A program made the translations under genes and the position numbers. Of a DNA stretch of 64,000 nucleotides, positions 12,830 through 25,700 are shown one piece after another; position 1 is the first letter of the stretch; every line of letters begins with the position of its first letter. The notes under the pieces are model-generated. The model made no database searches, was not told the DNA's origin, and saw nothing but the letters and a program-made list of their open reading frames with translations. The stretch comes from Oopsacas minuta (taxonomy: Eukaryota; Porifera; Hexactinellida; Lyssacinosida; Leucopsacidae). The DNA lies in contig JAKMXF010000244.1 in NCBI GenBank assembly GCA_024704765.1, positions 363,905-427,904 of the forward strand, read 5' to 3'.

Positions 12830-14140
12830 CAAGAGTTGTTCAATAAATAATGAGACTTTTTTCATAATTCATATAGTAAACCTATATTTATCATAATTGA
12901 TTATCAAATGTTTCGATAAATTCCCACTTTATCTTGATAGAGCGTTCCCATCGTTCTGGTAACTTTTCCAGCCCAGTGGTATAAAACCCTTTAGGGGACC
13001 CTTTTTCCCACTGTTTTATTTCATACTCCAGCCTTTTGAAATCCTCAAATCTCTTCCCTCGAAGAGGTCTCTTCATCTCTCCAAACAGCCAGTAGTCGCT
13101 GGGAGCCAGGTCTGGACTATACGGGGGATGAGGGAGGCATTCGAATCCTAAATCGTCAATTGCAATCATTGTCTTGGAGCTGACATGGGGCCTTGCGTTG
13201 TCGTGTTGCAGCAATACGCCAAGTGTCAACTTACCTCGCCTCTCACGTTTAATAGCTTGACGCAATTCTTTCTATTAGTCAACGTAAATAATCACTGTTT
13301 ATGGTTGTCTTCTCAGGCAACCAGTCGAGGTGTATAATTCTTTCCTTATCTCAAAATACTGTTGCCATTCTCTTCCCTGCTGATTTCGCGGCCTTTACCT
13401 TGATGGGTACAGGTTCATCACGTCTCTTCCACTGCTTCGATTGAGTTTTGCTCTCTGGTTCATAATAATGAAACCAAGTTTCATCCCCCGTTACTATACG
13501 ATCCAAAAAGTCTACCTCTGCCTTGTACCTTGAACGTAAATCTTTGCTAACTCTGACCCTTTCGCGTTTTGGTTCTTTTGAAAGAAGTTTTGGGACCCAA
13601 CGAGCAGTTACCTTCGACATTTCCAGATCTTCAGTGATAATCGAGTGTAGTGTGGCTTTTGATATACCTACCCTCTCTTCTAACTCTCGCAGGGTCATTC
13701 GTCTGTCCTCTCCAAAAATGTTTGGACCATCTCGATATTACTGCGAGTTTTTGAGGAAGTCGGACTACCTGGACGAGGGTCATTGTGGAGTTCTCCATCG
13801 CCATTATCAAAACGTTCGATCCATCTATATATGGTGGCTTTCGAAGGACATTCGTCACCGAAAATATCTTGCATTTCACGAAGAATGTATGAACCAGTCA
13901 TCCGCTTTTTCCACAGGTACCAAATTATTTGTCGTTTTCCTTCTTTGCAAAATCCATTAGTTGAAAAAAGTAGCCTATACAAATAAACTTTATACTGAAG
14001 AATATGCTAGTAGAGTAAAGAGTATATTGTATCGAAGTTAGACAATCAAGTTAGGCTTGTAATCTGATATTGGCTTAGAGCTATATTAACTAGAATATGA
14101 ATTCGATACATTAGTCTCATTACTTATTGAATAACCCTTG
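12830..14140 (-). mobile_element. mariner element, nearly complete
   Basis: A 1.31-kb element with TA duplications at 12828-12829 and 14141-14142. The ends read CAAGAGTTGTTCAATAAATA (left) and CAAGGGTTATTCAATAAGTA (right, opposite strand), followed on both by ATGAGAC. Length and structure are typical of mariners. The transposase is broken into three frames (see 12891-13982). It is in the same orientation as UBR4. Confidence 0.9.
12891..13982 (-). pseudogene. mariner transposase (three frames)
   Basis: Read from 13982 downward the blocks are: IIWYLWKKRMTGSYILRE and CPSKATIYRWIERF (helix-turn-helix), PRPGSPTSSKT; then TLRELEERVGISKATLH and GDETWFHYYEPESK; then LQHDNARPHVSSK and YSPDLAPSDYWLFGEM. 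All three catalytic Asp residues of the D34D triad are present. The break near 13697 and a second break between 13351 and 13265 show that it is inactive or needs frameshift correction. About 345 residues are expected for the family and most are represented. Confidence 0.9.
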
Positions 14141-14750
14141 TATTGAAAATACGTAAGCACTCGCTTTCCTGGGATCACATAAGTCGATTAGATCACCAAG
14201 TGAAGCGTTTATGGGAAATTTCAAATTGTTGAAATTCATTCCATTCATCGTAGTTTGGGAAACATACTGCAAGATCAGGAGCCATTAGGAAACGAAACGC
14301 TCTAACCACTTGGGAGGATATGATGTTTCACTGTATTGATGCTACTATACCCAGAAAATATGTACTACTGGAGATAAGTTAATTTTAGAAGCTGAAATCA
14401 AGAAAGAGACCACTTCCATGTTAACTAACAAGGGACTTAGATACAGATTGAAGCCGTTTAGATTTGATATGTTCTATTGCAGAGAATGAGAAAGTTGATG
14501 CCAAACAATTGCAACATATGCTCTACAAATTTTTGTGAGTAATATCAGATATAAGAAAACACAGCTAATTCTTGTGAAGAGCCAATAAATAAAGAACTTT
14601 TGGTGTGATCTCAATTATATGCCTAGTATAAATCCGTCTTTTTGCTGGATTTTCTCGAGATTAGCATGCTAAATATACTAATATGCGTAAATTATATAAG
14701 AGAGAAACCATTGTAATACCCCATGCAAGAGGAGAGATGCAAACTTAACA

Positions 14751-15432
14751 CAATGAAACCTCTGAAATCGGAGCACTTGAATTTCGCGAAAATATTTTCT
14801 CATACAAATGAACCTCTGGAATCGGGGAAATAGCGACAATCAGAGAATCGGGACAAACCCTGAAAATCTAATTCTTTCAGCTTGCATAGAACTAATACTA
14901 AAATACCCTACGCATCGGGGCATCAATACTGAAATCAACTCAATAAATTTTTATTTTCCCAATTACTATCGAATAAAACACAATATAAATGCTACGTTAG
15001 TGAACAAGAAATCAATTCAATCCGCCTCTGAGAGTAAATATGTGCTACACAGAGCCTACACTAACATTGCGAGAGGAATTGGCTAATCTTTGTCTGCTTC
15101 TGAAACTTTTCTGCTACCTTTCTGACCTCGTCAGCGTGTACTGCGCACCACTCAGCTTCGACTTGCTTCCCCTGATCCTGAAAGAATATCTCCAGGTCTA
15201 GGAGAGACTGGGTGTTCAGGATAAGCAATTTGTAGCAGAATGAAATACTTTAACGTTACAGTGTGAATAGCAATACGAAACAATAGTATGACATAATATG
15301 AACTACAAATATACGGAAAGTGATGATTTTGACTCAATACCACATTGAAATCCAGAATCAGGGAATTTCCACAATCGGGGCGTCAGAAATATTCCCAGTA
15401 TCCCGCATGCCCCGATTCCAGAGGCTTCACTG
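14751..15432. mobile_element. pogo/Tigger-like non-autonomous element, copy 1
   Basis: The ends read CAATGAAACCTCTGAAATCG (left) and CAGTGAAGCCTCTGGAATCG (right, opposite strand); TA follows the right end. The CCTCTG-AATCGG end motif is repeated internally near 14815. About 300 bp of the left part is present again in inverted orientation at 16244-16542. A coding-like minus-strand stretch around 15085-15215 (reads LEIFFQDQGKQVEAEW) may be a relic of the autonomous element's transposase. Confidence 0.6.
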
Positions 15433-16099
15433 TATTGTCTTCAGAAATCATTGATATACAAATTGCAAATGATGGAAAGATCGGATTAGGATTTCATATA
15501 AAACTCTAATTCCAGATACACTATGACCACTCGAGATTATCCCACAGTACACTAATACAAACTATCAATCAACAGTAACATTTCTGGTGGTCGGATGGAT
15601 TTGGAAGACATAAATTCACATCTTAATTGCCTTCAAGATGCTTTCGATTATCGACTTATTTGATAATTCACTCTGGTCTAATAGTACCCCTAATTCCCCA
15701 CTCTTTGTTCGACCAGTTGCACTATTAGCCCGAAGAAAACGAAGAAAGTGTTAAAGTTCTATTTGAATTATTCGGTACTTAAATTGCCATTGATAAAAGT
15801 AGCAACAATTGGCATTATTATTGGATATGGATAGAGTGGTAATGACAATATAAATTGTAGAAGACTGTGTAGTCTACACAAATCATGTATTTTTGGTATT
15901 TAGAAGTTATTACGCACAAAATATCATTAAGAATTTATTGAGCAACCCAAGTATTAAAAATGAATAAGTGGTGTTTTCGCATGTTGTAGATCTTGGTTAC
16001 TGGCCCAAATATTTAATCAAAAAAGTCTAGAAAAGCGTTACTTTGCATAGCGTATCTCACTTATATGTTATGATTGATTCTTGAAAGATGGTTCGTATG

Positions 16100-16542
16100 T
16101 ATGGGACAATGATCACTCGAATAACCGGCCTTCCAGGATGCTCAACGACCAAAGTCCTGTTGCCAGCGGCCATAAGAATAAATAAATCGATGAATTTACA
16201 GGCCACATTATGTAATTTGTCATTCCTAAGTTCTTTGTTCCAGCTCTCGCAATGTTAGTGTAGGCTCTGTGTAGCACATATTTACTCTCAGAGGCGGATT
16301 GAATTGATTTCTTGTTCACTAACGTAGCATTTATATTGTGTTTTATTCGATAGTAATTGGGAAAATAAAAATTTATTGAGTTGATTTCAGTATTGATGCC
16401 CTGATGCGTAGGGTATTTTAGTATTAGTTCTATGCAAGCTGAAAGAATTAGATTTTCAGGGTTTGTCCCGATTCCAGAGGTTCATTTGTATGAGAAAATA
16501 TTTTCGCGAAATTCAAGTGCTCCGATTTCAGAGGTTTTCCTG
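16100..16542. mobile_element. pogo/Tigger-like element, copy 2 (inverted, one end)
   Basis: From 16244 to 16542 this is a near-identical reverse-complement copy of 14751-15076, lacking a roughly 25-bp segment present in copy 1. Its outer end (opposite strand) is CAGGAAAACCTCTGAAATCG next to TA at 16543-16544. The stretch 16100-16243 reads as coding-like on the minus strand (LVVEHPGRPVIR-like) and may be internal sequence that copy 1 lost. The other end was not found. Confidence 0.55.
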
Positions 16543-18892
16543 TACTTTTATCTCTGATATGTCACCATTTAGTAGTTTTGTAAATATCTGAAATGTATGG
16601 ATCTCAACAAAAAGTATCGCAATAAAATATACTCTAGCATTCATGGCTCCTTAGGATCCAGCTTGGGCTTTTGAGCACATGATAGGGGTGGCCCACGCCA
16701 CATTTTGCCACACCCTGGCTAGGCCTATCCACACTAAGATACAATGGGACTTCGAACTGGAAACGAAGAAACGATCAGGTCATTTGGGCTAAACATCTAC
16801 ATAAAAGAACCAGAACAAGAAGAGATCAAAATTAAAACTAACCCCACGCTGGGCAGAAGGTATATCTTGTGTAAATCATCAAAAAATTAAAGAATATAAA
16901 ACAAAACACTTTACACTGAGCCAAGCGCATATGAAGCTAAGAAGATATAGATTCCGAGATGAAATTACTAGGTCAAAATCAAAGGAATACTTACAATTCT
17001 CACCTAATTTGATTGGTCAATGTGTTAAGTTATTTAGCGTGAATTTTGGGAACAAGTGTTTTTAGAGGAATTCAAACCTAGTGAGGCCAAATGTCATGGT
17101 TTCCAAACGGAGATATGACGGATTGACCGTCAATAATGATTATTAAATTGCGGTAGTCGACGATTAGCTGTATACCACAGGCAATAATCATTCCAATCTA
17201 ATCGAATCAACTTTTAACAACCAGATTGGTACTCTGTATCAAATTTCCACTAATTTCATGGGTAACTTGACCATACTCCGAACAGTTTTGAGAATGGAAT
17301 GTAGCACATTCATACTTTGTCAAGAAAAGTTATTTCCAAAAGATGGCAAAGGAACTAGTATATAAAAGCGGAATACAAATTCCGCATAGATGTTCGATTC
17401 GACATATAAAATGAAAGTAATGAGAAATTGGACGCATTGAGCTCGAAATGTGCTAGATTAACCAAATTATACACCAAAATGAAAATAACTCTCGTATTTT
17501 AAGATTTGACGTAAGAGAATATTCAGCTTTTGTCTGATTGATCACATCCCCTGATTCCCGTCAAAAAAGGTTGAACATGTATTGTTTGCAACCATTGTTG
17601 AATTTATGATAATCTCAAAACCCTTTTGGTTCAATAAACGGTCGAAATATGAAAATATTGTAGATTGAGAATGTTTAAATTCATTCGACCTCGCTTCCAT
17701 AAAGAGAATTATCTCCTAAGAGCCGATGCCCCTGTTCAACTCCCAAATAGGTCTATTCAAAGGTACAGGAGAAGGAAAATCGAAGGCTTTCTTCTCCAAC
17801 CATTGAAAGCCTTGTGGCTCGAAAACAGACGAAGTTAGACATGCTTTAAGCAGGGAAAAGTGAAAAAGTTTCAGAAGATGTTTATTTTAAACTCTTATAA
17901 CTCCATCAGTTTTGGAGGTGCAAGGCAATGAACTGGTAAGATAGCCCTAACGATTCTCTTCCACCATGTTAAGTAGAAAAGGCCCATTCGGCTTTGAAGA
18001 GATAATTCTCGGTCAAGCAAGCTGGGCGAGTAATTTTTGAAATTTTGACTAATATACTTTTCAAATTGGATAGTACTTTGGGGCATAATGGAATTAATTC
18101 ATAATCAGCGTATATCTTCGTCCCTATATTCGGATCACATGACAACCTTTGAAAAAGTTTCGTTGATAACGCAGGGAATGTTCCATTCTCATAAGTGGTC
18201 GAAATATGGTCAATTTACCTATCAAATGGCTAATAATTTGATGCTGAGTACGAATTTCGTGGAAAAGTTGATTCGATGTGATTTGAAGGGTATCGCTTGG
18301 GGAAAATATCATCAAATTCGTCACCTGCAGCTAACTAAAATAACTTTTGAAGGTCAATAGGTCATAACACAGCTTGGGAACAGTGACCTTTGGATTCAGC
18401 AGGTCTGAGTTACCCTAAAACCACTAGTTCCCCACAATTAACAGCAAATGCATTGACAACAAATTAGAACAAATGGAACCAGGCTAAATTGAATAGGCTA
18501 ACATATAAAATGGATATCAAGCACATGATAGAATATAGTCCATTGACTAGGTTGTAAATGTACCCATAAATATACAATGGGCATAATAAACTTTCTAGAG
18601 CTTTCTTAAAGAAATCGACCAAATTTAACAACACATTTACGATATCAGCAATTAGAAATTAGAGTAAAATTCTATTGTCATAATCAGTTTCCTCGATTTC
18701 AAATCGTTGAAATAATTAAATGCGACTCAAAAAGACAATTTTGGAAATATTTTCGGACAATTGTAAGTATTCTCAATTCTTAAAAATTAGAAATCTCACT
18801 ATGGATGGTATAGAAACATAATTAAAAGCCTGACGACTTAGGAAAAACTACAATTAAAAAAGGAAAATTATTTAACAACAATATGAACTAAC

Positions 18893-19157
18893 ATGTTGGT
18901 AGAAATCTGGTGAAAGGTGAGTAATAGGAGTTAAATACAACATTCCTACCACGAATGAACAAATTGCTTCATCCTTATGTTCATAATATAACTGTGTATT
19001 GGAGTGTAAACAACACAACAACATATTGCACTCTTCTCTCATGGGTTTATCCAAAAAAAATATAAATAATCTTGTTACTACATCTAAAGCGTGCATCCTT
19101 GACTCTGTTGGTATAGAAGCAGATTCATACAAAAGAGTCAGACCTAGATGTGAGAGC
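18893..19157 (-). CDS. UBR4: UBR4 exon
   Basis: Internal UBR4 exon, phase 2 to phase 0, between acceptor TTCTTTTTAG and donor GTTAGT. Its first base completes an Arg codon from the previous exon, giving FERLSHLGLTLLYESA, in register with human LERLVVSSLEALES. Further matches: MHALDVVTRLFIFFL with the human AAQELATLLLSL region, LLCCLHSNTQLYYEHKDEAI with LLASLHTSRSAYHSHKDQAL, and SPDFYQH with DPEVFQR. An earlier GTAGGA donor at about 18950 is possible, but the alignment favours the later one, because the following exon continues the match with no gap. Confidence 0.9.
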
Positions 19158-22100
19158 CTAAAAAGAACAATAGTACATAAACCGAGATCAAAATAAGAGT
19201 AGAGTATGCTTATAACGAGAAAACAAACATATAATATAAACGTGACTTTGTTAAGGTCTATCTAATAGCATAGGCGTAGACACGCTCCTATGCTGGAACT
19301 TGTCATGCTACATAAGAAAAAATGTAGGCAGGTGGTTAGACTTTGCGCAACTTTAAATATAGTATTCTTTGAGTGCGATAAATCCCGAGACGTAGATGCT
19401 CTGCTTTGATCTACCGTGGTGCACATGATTCTTTTCCTGCATAGAGTGTTATTGGAGCCATCTTTTGAACGATTTGTCCATACAACTTATAAATACAAAT
19501 CTTAAAAAATATTGCATGGAATAGACTCCCGATCTGGTCATTTCTAGCTTGGCCAGTGTAAATTCTTTTTACTTCGAGCCTGTTGAATAATTGACTAAAG
19601 TGTTTTCAACAGTCGGGTAAGGAATCTGAGAAATTCATGAAAGGAAATTAAAAACAGAATTTTGATGGAAAATTTTAACAAGGGCCATATCTTTCTGCCA
19701 CACCTCAGCCGCAGATATAAAAACTTTGGAATTATTACGACAACAAACTGGGTTCCGAAAAATGGAAACACCATCAATGCTAACGTCGTTCTAGCAAATT
19801 TGTTGACATCAACAGATTTACCAATAATGTGGTCTCCACAATATCGACTTATGGTTTTGAATAACGAAGTGGCTAGAGTGTCGGCAATGCATATAAATAA
19901 TTGCCACATTTTCTATCATCAATAATCGCTTAAACGATATAATGTATTTTTCGGCTTCCTTCAAAGTAATCTAATTTCCATTAATTCTTCAATTAGTAAC
20001 TGAATTACTATTATGATAAAATATCCTCCTTTGCCCTTACGCAAGAAATAAATATTTCGAGAATCTTCACATTCAATTCCACTGACCAAAAGAAATGTTT
20101 TAATACCGGATTTCGATTGGGGCTTTTTCCCAAATATAATCGACGTGTAGGGATACCGTGGGACATATTTATCTTTGTATTAATTAGCCCGTGTTAGACT
20201 CTTACATTTGAGCGATGATATTCATCCTCTAATTGTAGGACAGCGATAGAGATATTTTCTGTATTATAAGTATAATTTATTCGAGTGCCTGCACGGGGCC
20301 CAACAATTCCTTATATTCTAATAATTATTTATGCTTTCACTGGACGGAATTTGCGAATACTATTTTCAAACTATAATAGAACTTGCATGATATTGAGGAC
20401 CTCTTTTAATTCAGCATTCCGCCACTATTTGCATATCCTAACGTGTCTTGGATTATAGTTATGTTTCACTGTATTAGCAAACAGCGGATTGATGGCTGCA
20501 AGAATTATCTATCAGTGCTCTTTAGGCATTTAATTTTGTGTGATAGTATACATGGAATGTAAAAATTGAATAGCTCTCCCTTTCATTAATTATCACAAAT
20601 ATACAGATTCAGGCGTATAAAAATTAAGATTAGCGCAACTTGCTCCCACTTGTATTACTCCGTGTTTTGAATTCTTGAGAGCTACACTTTATAACAAAGG
20701 CAAATAGATAATTTGAAAAAATCTTTGGTATGAATAGAATGTTAGTCTTATAACCCTAAGCGTAACACTAGTATTCCGCTATGGTCAACTTCCTATTCAC
20801 TAATAATATAATTAATTTGTTTCTTGTGAATCCTATTCGAGATATTTAGACATTTACCATAAAGATGACGATCATATACAAATATGAGAAAGTTGACTAT
20901 TACAGAATGAACCTCCGTTGTCTAATAGTTTCCTGTCAATTATACGTATTTCCTAAAGATACATAATGTCATTCTCTGTTTTGGCAGAAATTGTTACTGT
21001 AACTACAAAACATAGAGCTAAGATTTTAAACAATTTTACATTTACAGTTCTTACACAATTTGTCATGATATATTGCTTAGAACTTCTTATCATAGGTAAA
21101 TTACAGAAATATCCCTTTTCGTATGATGAAATACCCAATGTCTATTCCCTGGGAATTTTATGCACAATTTCAAGTGCACAATGTGACATTATATTTCTGT
21201 AGGAAATACGTAAAAACTAACAGGAAAATATTAAGCAGTGGGGACTGACCAGTATAATAATAATGTCTAAAGATCATATAGAAAGTACTCTTTATGCATT
21301 CCAAAAGAATGAATATTATTCGGAAATGAAACTCTAAACGGAATTTAATTGGAAATCGTATTTCCAGGATATTTTTGGATATATTTGCAGAAATAAGTGA
21401 CCAAATTTCCAATGTAGTACCGGAATTATAATCGTTCGAATTATGACCTATAAAGCTTTCTGACAATTGAGACTCGCTCCTTGGTTTGGTACAAGCCTTG
21501 TATTCCTCCAACAACTCTGATATGTAAGCGTCGTAGCCTTCAACGGCTTGGGAATATATTTATTGACCTATGTTGCAGCCGAATAGTTTCAATATTCGTT
21601 AAGCGGAATGTCTCAAGCGAATAGTTGAATATTCCTTGACTTGGACGAAGAGAATATCTGTATTCGGTTGGCATAAACCAAATATTATCAGTAGTATTCG
21701 GTTGATTTAACCGAGTATATCAGTATTAAGTTAGGCTACTATCCATGAATACTGATTTTTGATTCAAGAGGTTTCACACTAGGAGCATATAAGAAGGCTT
21801 GGCCTTGCACTAACAAGGCATAAAGATAACTTGTGGATTTGGCGGGGGAGGGTGGAACAAATACGTTTTGTGTAATTCTGGTATACAACACAACAGAACA
21901 ACAAATTAACAATCTATACTCTATAATATTTCAGGAAACTGGCAAAATCTGGATCTTTTAAAAAATTTGTTTATTAAATATCCCTTCTTCATAGGAGTAA
22001 CGATTCCAGTAAAATCTAAGGAATCTGAGGGGTTGAGGGCGGGTAACAAGAGTCACAGTACTATACCATATATTTTGTCATTGTTAACCTCGAAATTAGC

Positions 22101-22919
22101 TAAGATAGTAAAATTTCAAGGAAATAAATCAATTTCACTTAGCCTTGCACTTTCGATGTATTTACTCTCCCTCAGGTTAGCTTAAAGAATGATTTAAAGA
22201 ATGAGTGAGCCGGCAGTACGTGGAACATAACAACGTGCCATCAGAAATGCAAAATGGTTAAGACATCTTATGACTGAGTGTTACTGAAATAAGTATGACT
22301 AGAACAATATGCCAAATTTGGTATTATACATGTGCATAAAAATAGTTAGGGTAATCATCATAAAAATGCTTTTGATATGTAGTTAAAGGGACACTAGATT
22401 TCATGGAGTATATGTAGCAATGACATGATCACAGTTACCTGTTTGTATTAAATATTTATGGGTAAAAATAATCAGGTGAAAATTTTTAGCTTAAAATATT
22501 ATGGCTAAAGTGTTGCATTAGTAACAAAAAGGAACAATAAATTTTACTACTTCGTTTCAACCAATTTTCGCAACTTTTTCGAGATTTTAGCACCTTTTTG
22601 AAGTAATAAAATCACACATTTTCACTGCAGTATTCGAGTAAGACAGTTGCAGCACGACAAGCCCGGATATGGCTGAATTTTCCTCGTATTGTAGCATATT
22701 ATCTTAGCAAATTTGACTTTTGACATTTGGGTTATTATATTAATCGACCAATTTTTACTCTGATACATCAGAACTTAATGAGATAATGACAATGAGCCAC
22801 CGTCCGAATGCAGGCTCAGGTGGAATTCATAAGGAGCGAAAACAAGTTTCACATTAACAGTGGCATAATGTAAACAATAGTTTTACAAAAAGGATAATCA
22901 ATGATATTGGTATACATAC
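19158..22919 (-). other. UBR4: UBR4 intron (about 3.8 kb)
   Basis: Intron between exons 22920-23074 and 18893-19157. No transposase or RNA gene is seen. A cluster of TATTCGGTT / AACCGAATA-type repeats lies at about 21590-21720. A GAGATAATGACAATGA segment at 22779 recurs in similar form at 29100. Short open frames on both strands (for example 19662-19925 and 21170-21514) have no recognisable family. Confidence 0.65.
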
Positions 22920-23074
22920 CTCTCAAATTCAGTTTCCTGTTTATTTAATTCAACTTGAGGTTCTGAAGATTCTTCAAACTGTGAGGATTGTTGAGCTAAT
23001 TGAGTTTTTACAATTAATCTTTCAGTATCTGGTATATCAACCCAACCAAATTCCTCTTTAGTTTTCGAATATAT
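22920..23074 (-). CDS. UBR4: UBR4 exon
   Basis: A short internal UBR4 exon, phase 0 to phase 2, between acceptor TTTTCTAG and donor GTATGTAT. It begins IYSKTKEEFGWVDIPD, which matches human UBR4 KIYGKTKEQFGWPDEP almost residue for residue directly after the galactose-binding-like fold encoded by the upstream exon. It then runs into a Gln/Glu-rich, poorly conserved linker ending NKQETEFE. The human protein also has a low-complexity linker here. The exon is 155 bp long. Confidence 0.92.
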
Positions 23075-24299
23075 CTAGAAAACCATCCGGTAAAATACAC
23101 AAGAGAATACATTGATATAGATGTCAGCAATTTTCCCACATGCCAGATTAGTCTCGGGGATTTTGCTAAACAAGTGTTGACTGTGACTCAAATTATGTGG
23201 GAAATGATCATAACATTAAATGTCTTTTTGTCAGTAGATGGATTGTGGGTGAAAATTGTATCGTAAACAATTCACAATTTGGTAACAAAAATATTAGGAT
23301 CAAATTATTACTTCCTCGCGATAATATATCATTAAAGAAAATCACAAAGGAACTTTAGAATTAAACAGAGGGTGCTTACTTTGGCCGGTTGAATGCTCTA
23401 AATGATTCAAAGTGTTTTGTAGGTTGACAACAATTACATTGGAAGATAAACCTTGAAACAAGACGAAATATTCGGGAACAAGCAAATTTATTCTGATCAT
23501 TCAAATAAAAACTGAGTCTAGTGAATTTGAAAGGTGATTAATGATGATAAAAAGGCAGCAATACATCGTGTATAACCGTGTATTAAAGGATTACATATGC
23601 TACCAGTACAGTAGAATTCGGATATGACGTACACTCTCAGGAAACAAAATTAATACGTACTAACCGAAGTTTGTCTTCTGCGAAAATTTTCATCATATTG
23701 GTAGAAAATTGATAATCCGTCATTGGAAAAAGTATGTACCAAACGAAAGTAGGTCTTAAGCCGAGTACGACATATCCGAGTTCTAGGGCATGTCAAAAAT
23801 ATCGTACTTTTACTTATTGTAAGCATAAATACACTTGAATTTTTACATTTAATCAACAAAAATATGCTTATGTAGCATATTATGTTTATTAACTCAAGGC
23901 GATTGCTGGCAATATGGTGAGATGAAGAAACTCTATACTGGGAAGAATAACCTATTTCAATAGTCTCAAATACCAAGTAGAACGGTGGGAAAAGATTCAA
24001 CTCCAGAATTCAGCGCCACTGGAAGTAAAGTCGAATGGTATGTTTGCTTGCCCTCTCAATATTAATGTCTTATGGGAAACAACATAGTTTTGATAGTTAT
24101 CACTATTGATCGTACTTCTCTTTCATGAGGAGATAAAAGGCGTCAATACATTACTCGCGGTGCTTCGCAATTTCCAATAGTCGAGATCGACTGTTTTCTA
24201 TCCCATACGAAATAACGAAACCCCGATTCGTCACAAGTGCTGCTAAGATGACAAGGGTTTCTCCTATTTACGTGATTTGAGAATTTTGGAATACCTTGA

Positions 24300-24448
24300 G
24301 TCTAAACAATGGTTGGGGTAGATCACTTTAAGATGATTACGATCAATAATTTTCAAGTGATTGTTACTACGATTTCGTTACGATCAATGATAACGATTAT
24401 GATTACGATTACGATTCAAACCGTAATCAACCCCAACCCTGGCTTAGA
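24300..24448. mobile_element. Small foldback/MITE with internal ATTACG repeats
   Basis: Left end GTCTAAACAATGGTTGGGGT; right end (opposite strand) GTCTAAGCCAGGGTTGGGGT. The next few bases (AGATCAC / TGATTACG) continue the pairing imperfectly. Inside, 24366-24420 is rich in degenerate GATTACGATT units. About 149 bp in total, with no coding capacity. The superfamily is not clear and no target duplication was established. Confidence 0.5.
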
Positions 24449-25700
24449 CATTAGTTTTCTTTGGCTCTTCGGAAAAAGGGTTCAGTAGTATATTTCCACA
24501 ACCTCAACTACGCAATAAATTCATAAATTTCACGAAATAACTAAACAATATACGTCTAGCATTATGTCGTCATCTTACATTATACTCAATCATCATATGA
24601 AACCAACAGTGTTAAGATTTGTCATGAATCCAATTTAATTCAAAACTAATCATTTGAGTATATAACTAAATTTGAATTTACTGAAAGTATGTATAAATTC
24701 GAAATAAAAAAGATAAGGAAATCATAAATTTGCTTAGTGAATAAGATCCAAGCTGCTACAACTAATATTGGGAGAAATTTGCTCATTTATGAAGAAGGTA
24801 TTTGATCCAGGTAGAGTTTATGGGATGCAATTTTGATTTGTAGGGCCCCACTCTTGTTCTTCTCTAAATAATCTTTAGCATACCATTCTCAAATGAAGTA
24901 AATGAATTTTTTACTATGATGTACTTATTTGCAACCTGTGTAAATTTCCAGGTGGCCACTTGAGTATATTTTGCTGCTTGGTAAAAATACTTTCACAGAA
25001 TTCATTTCAAAAATTATGTCCTTACTCAATCAATTACTTACTTGTTTGAAACAGGCACAACAGAATATAGTTCTATACTAATCGGCCGTTTCAAGGACTT
25101 TCGCACAATGTTGCCATAACTTTCCCTGCGGTCTCCAAATATTCTCGTTGTTGTTCACAAATCGCTTAGAGATACATGATGTAATCTAATGTTTTTAGGA
25201 TAAACAAGCAATATAATTGTGCAGTTTATCAAAAAGATGTAATTGAAGCAATTTGGCCAAGCTTTAAATGTGAATAACATAATTATCATCAGTTTTCCTT
25301 TTCACCCAATATATATCTTGAATCATCACGTCATACTAATTTTCCTACAAAACAGTATGTGATACTTTTACTACCAAAATATTCACCAAAATCCAAAGAC
25401 CTGGCATCAAGCATAGTAAAGAGATTGGACATGTGATATTTAGACTAAGAAAGAAGAGTAAACCCAAACTATGGTTACACTGAGATCTGAGAGCTTAAAA
25501 TGAGATTTAAGAGAGGAAGCCTGCCAGATCCCGGGATACTCCTTAAGTTGTTTGAAAATGTTTCACGAATATAATCAAGTGACCACCAAGGAATAATGGA
25601 ATTTTAATGCTTATTATGTAATTCAGAATAAAATTTGATGGCCCTGGTAATCAATATTTGGCATTATTCAAATACTGAAATATCTAAGGAGCATGATATG

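Larger units (their letters stand above)
11898..18892 (-). other. UBR4: UBR4 intron (about 7.0 kb)
   Basis: Intron between exons 18893-19157 and 11618-11897. It contains a GCGAAGC repeat (12790-12829), a mariner (12830-14140) and two inverted pogo/Tigger-like copies (14751-15432 and about 16100-16542). The stretch 16600-18892 has no recognisable element. A plus-strand open frame at 18088-18360 has no family resemblance that I can see. Confidence 0.7.

Noticed and set aside
16660-16830. A tRNA-derived SINE (minus strand has GTTCGAAGTCC resembling a B box)
   Set aside because: The A-box match is weak, there is no clear tail or target duplication, and no second copy was found in the window.
18088-18360. 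A small plus-strand gene of 90 residues
   Set aside because: No family resemblance, overlapping open frames on the other strand, and location inside a UBR4 intron; best seen as chance or old debris.
18951-19157. Shorter UBR4 exon ending at the GTAGGA donor near 18950
   Set aside because: It would delete about 20 residues that align with human UBR4; the GTTAGT donor at 18892 gives a gap-free junction.
23650-24000. A further UBR4 exon on the minus strand
   Set aside because: The coding-like segment has an acceptor and donor, but its phases (2 to 0) do not fit between the flanking UBR4 exons, whose protein is contiguous with human UBR4 without it.
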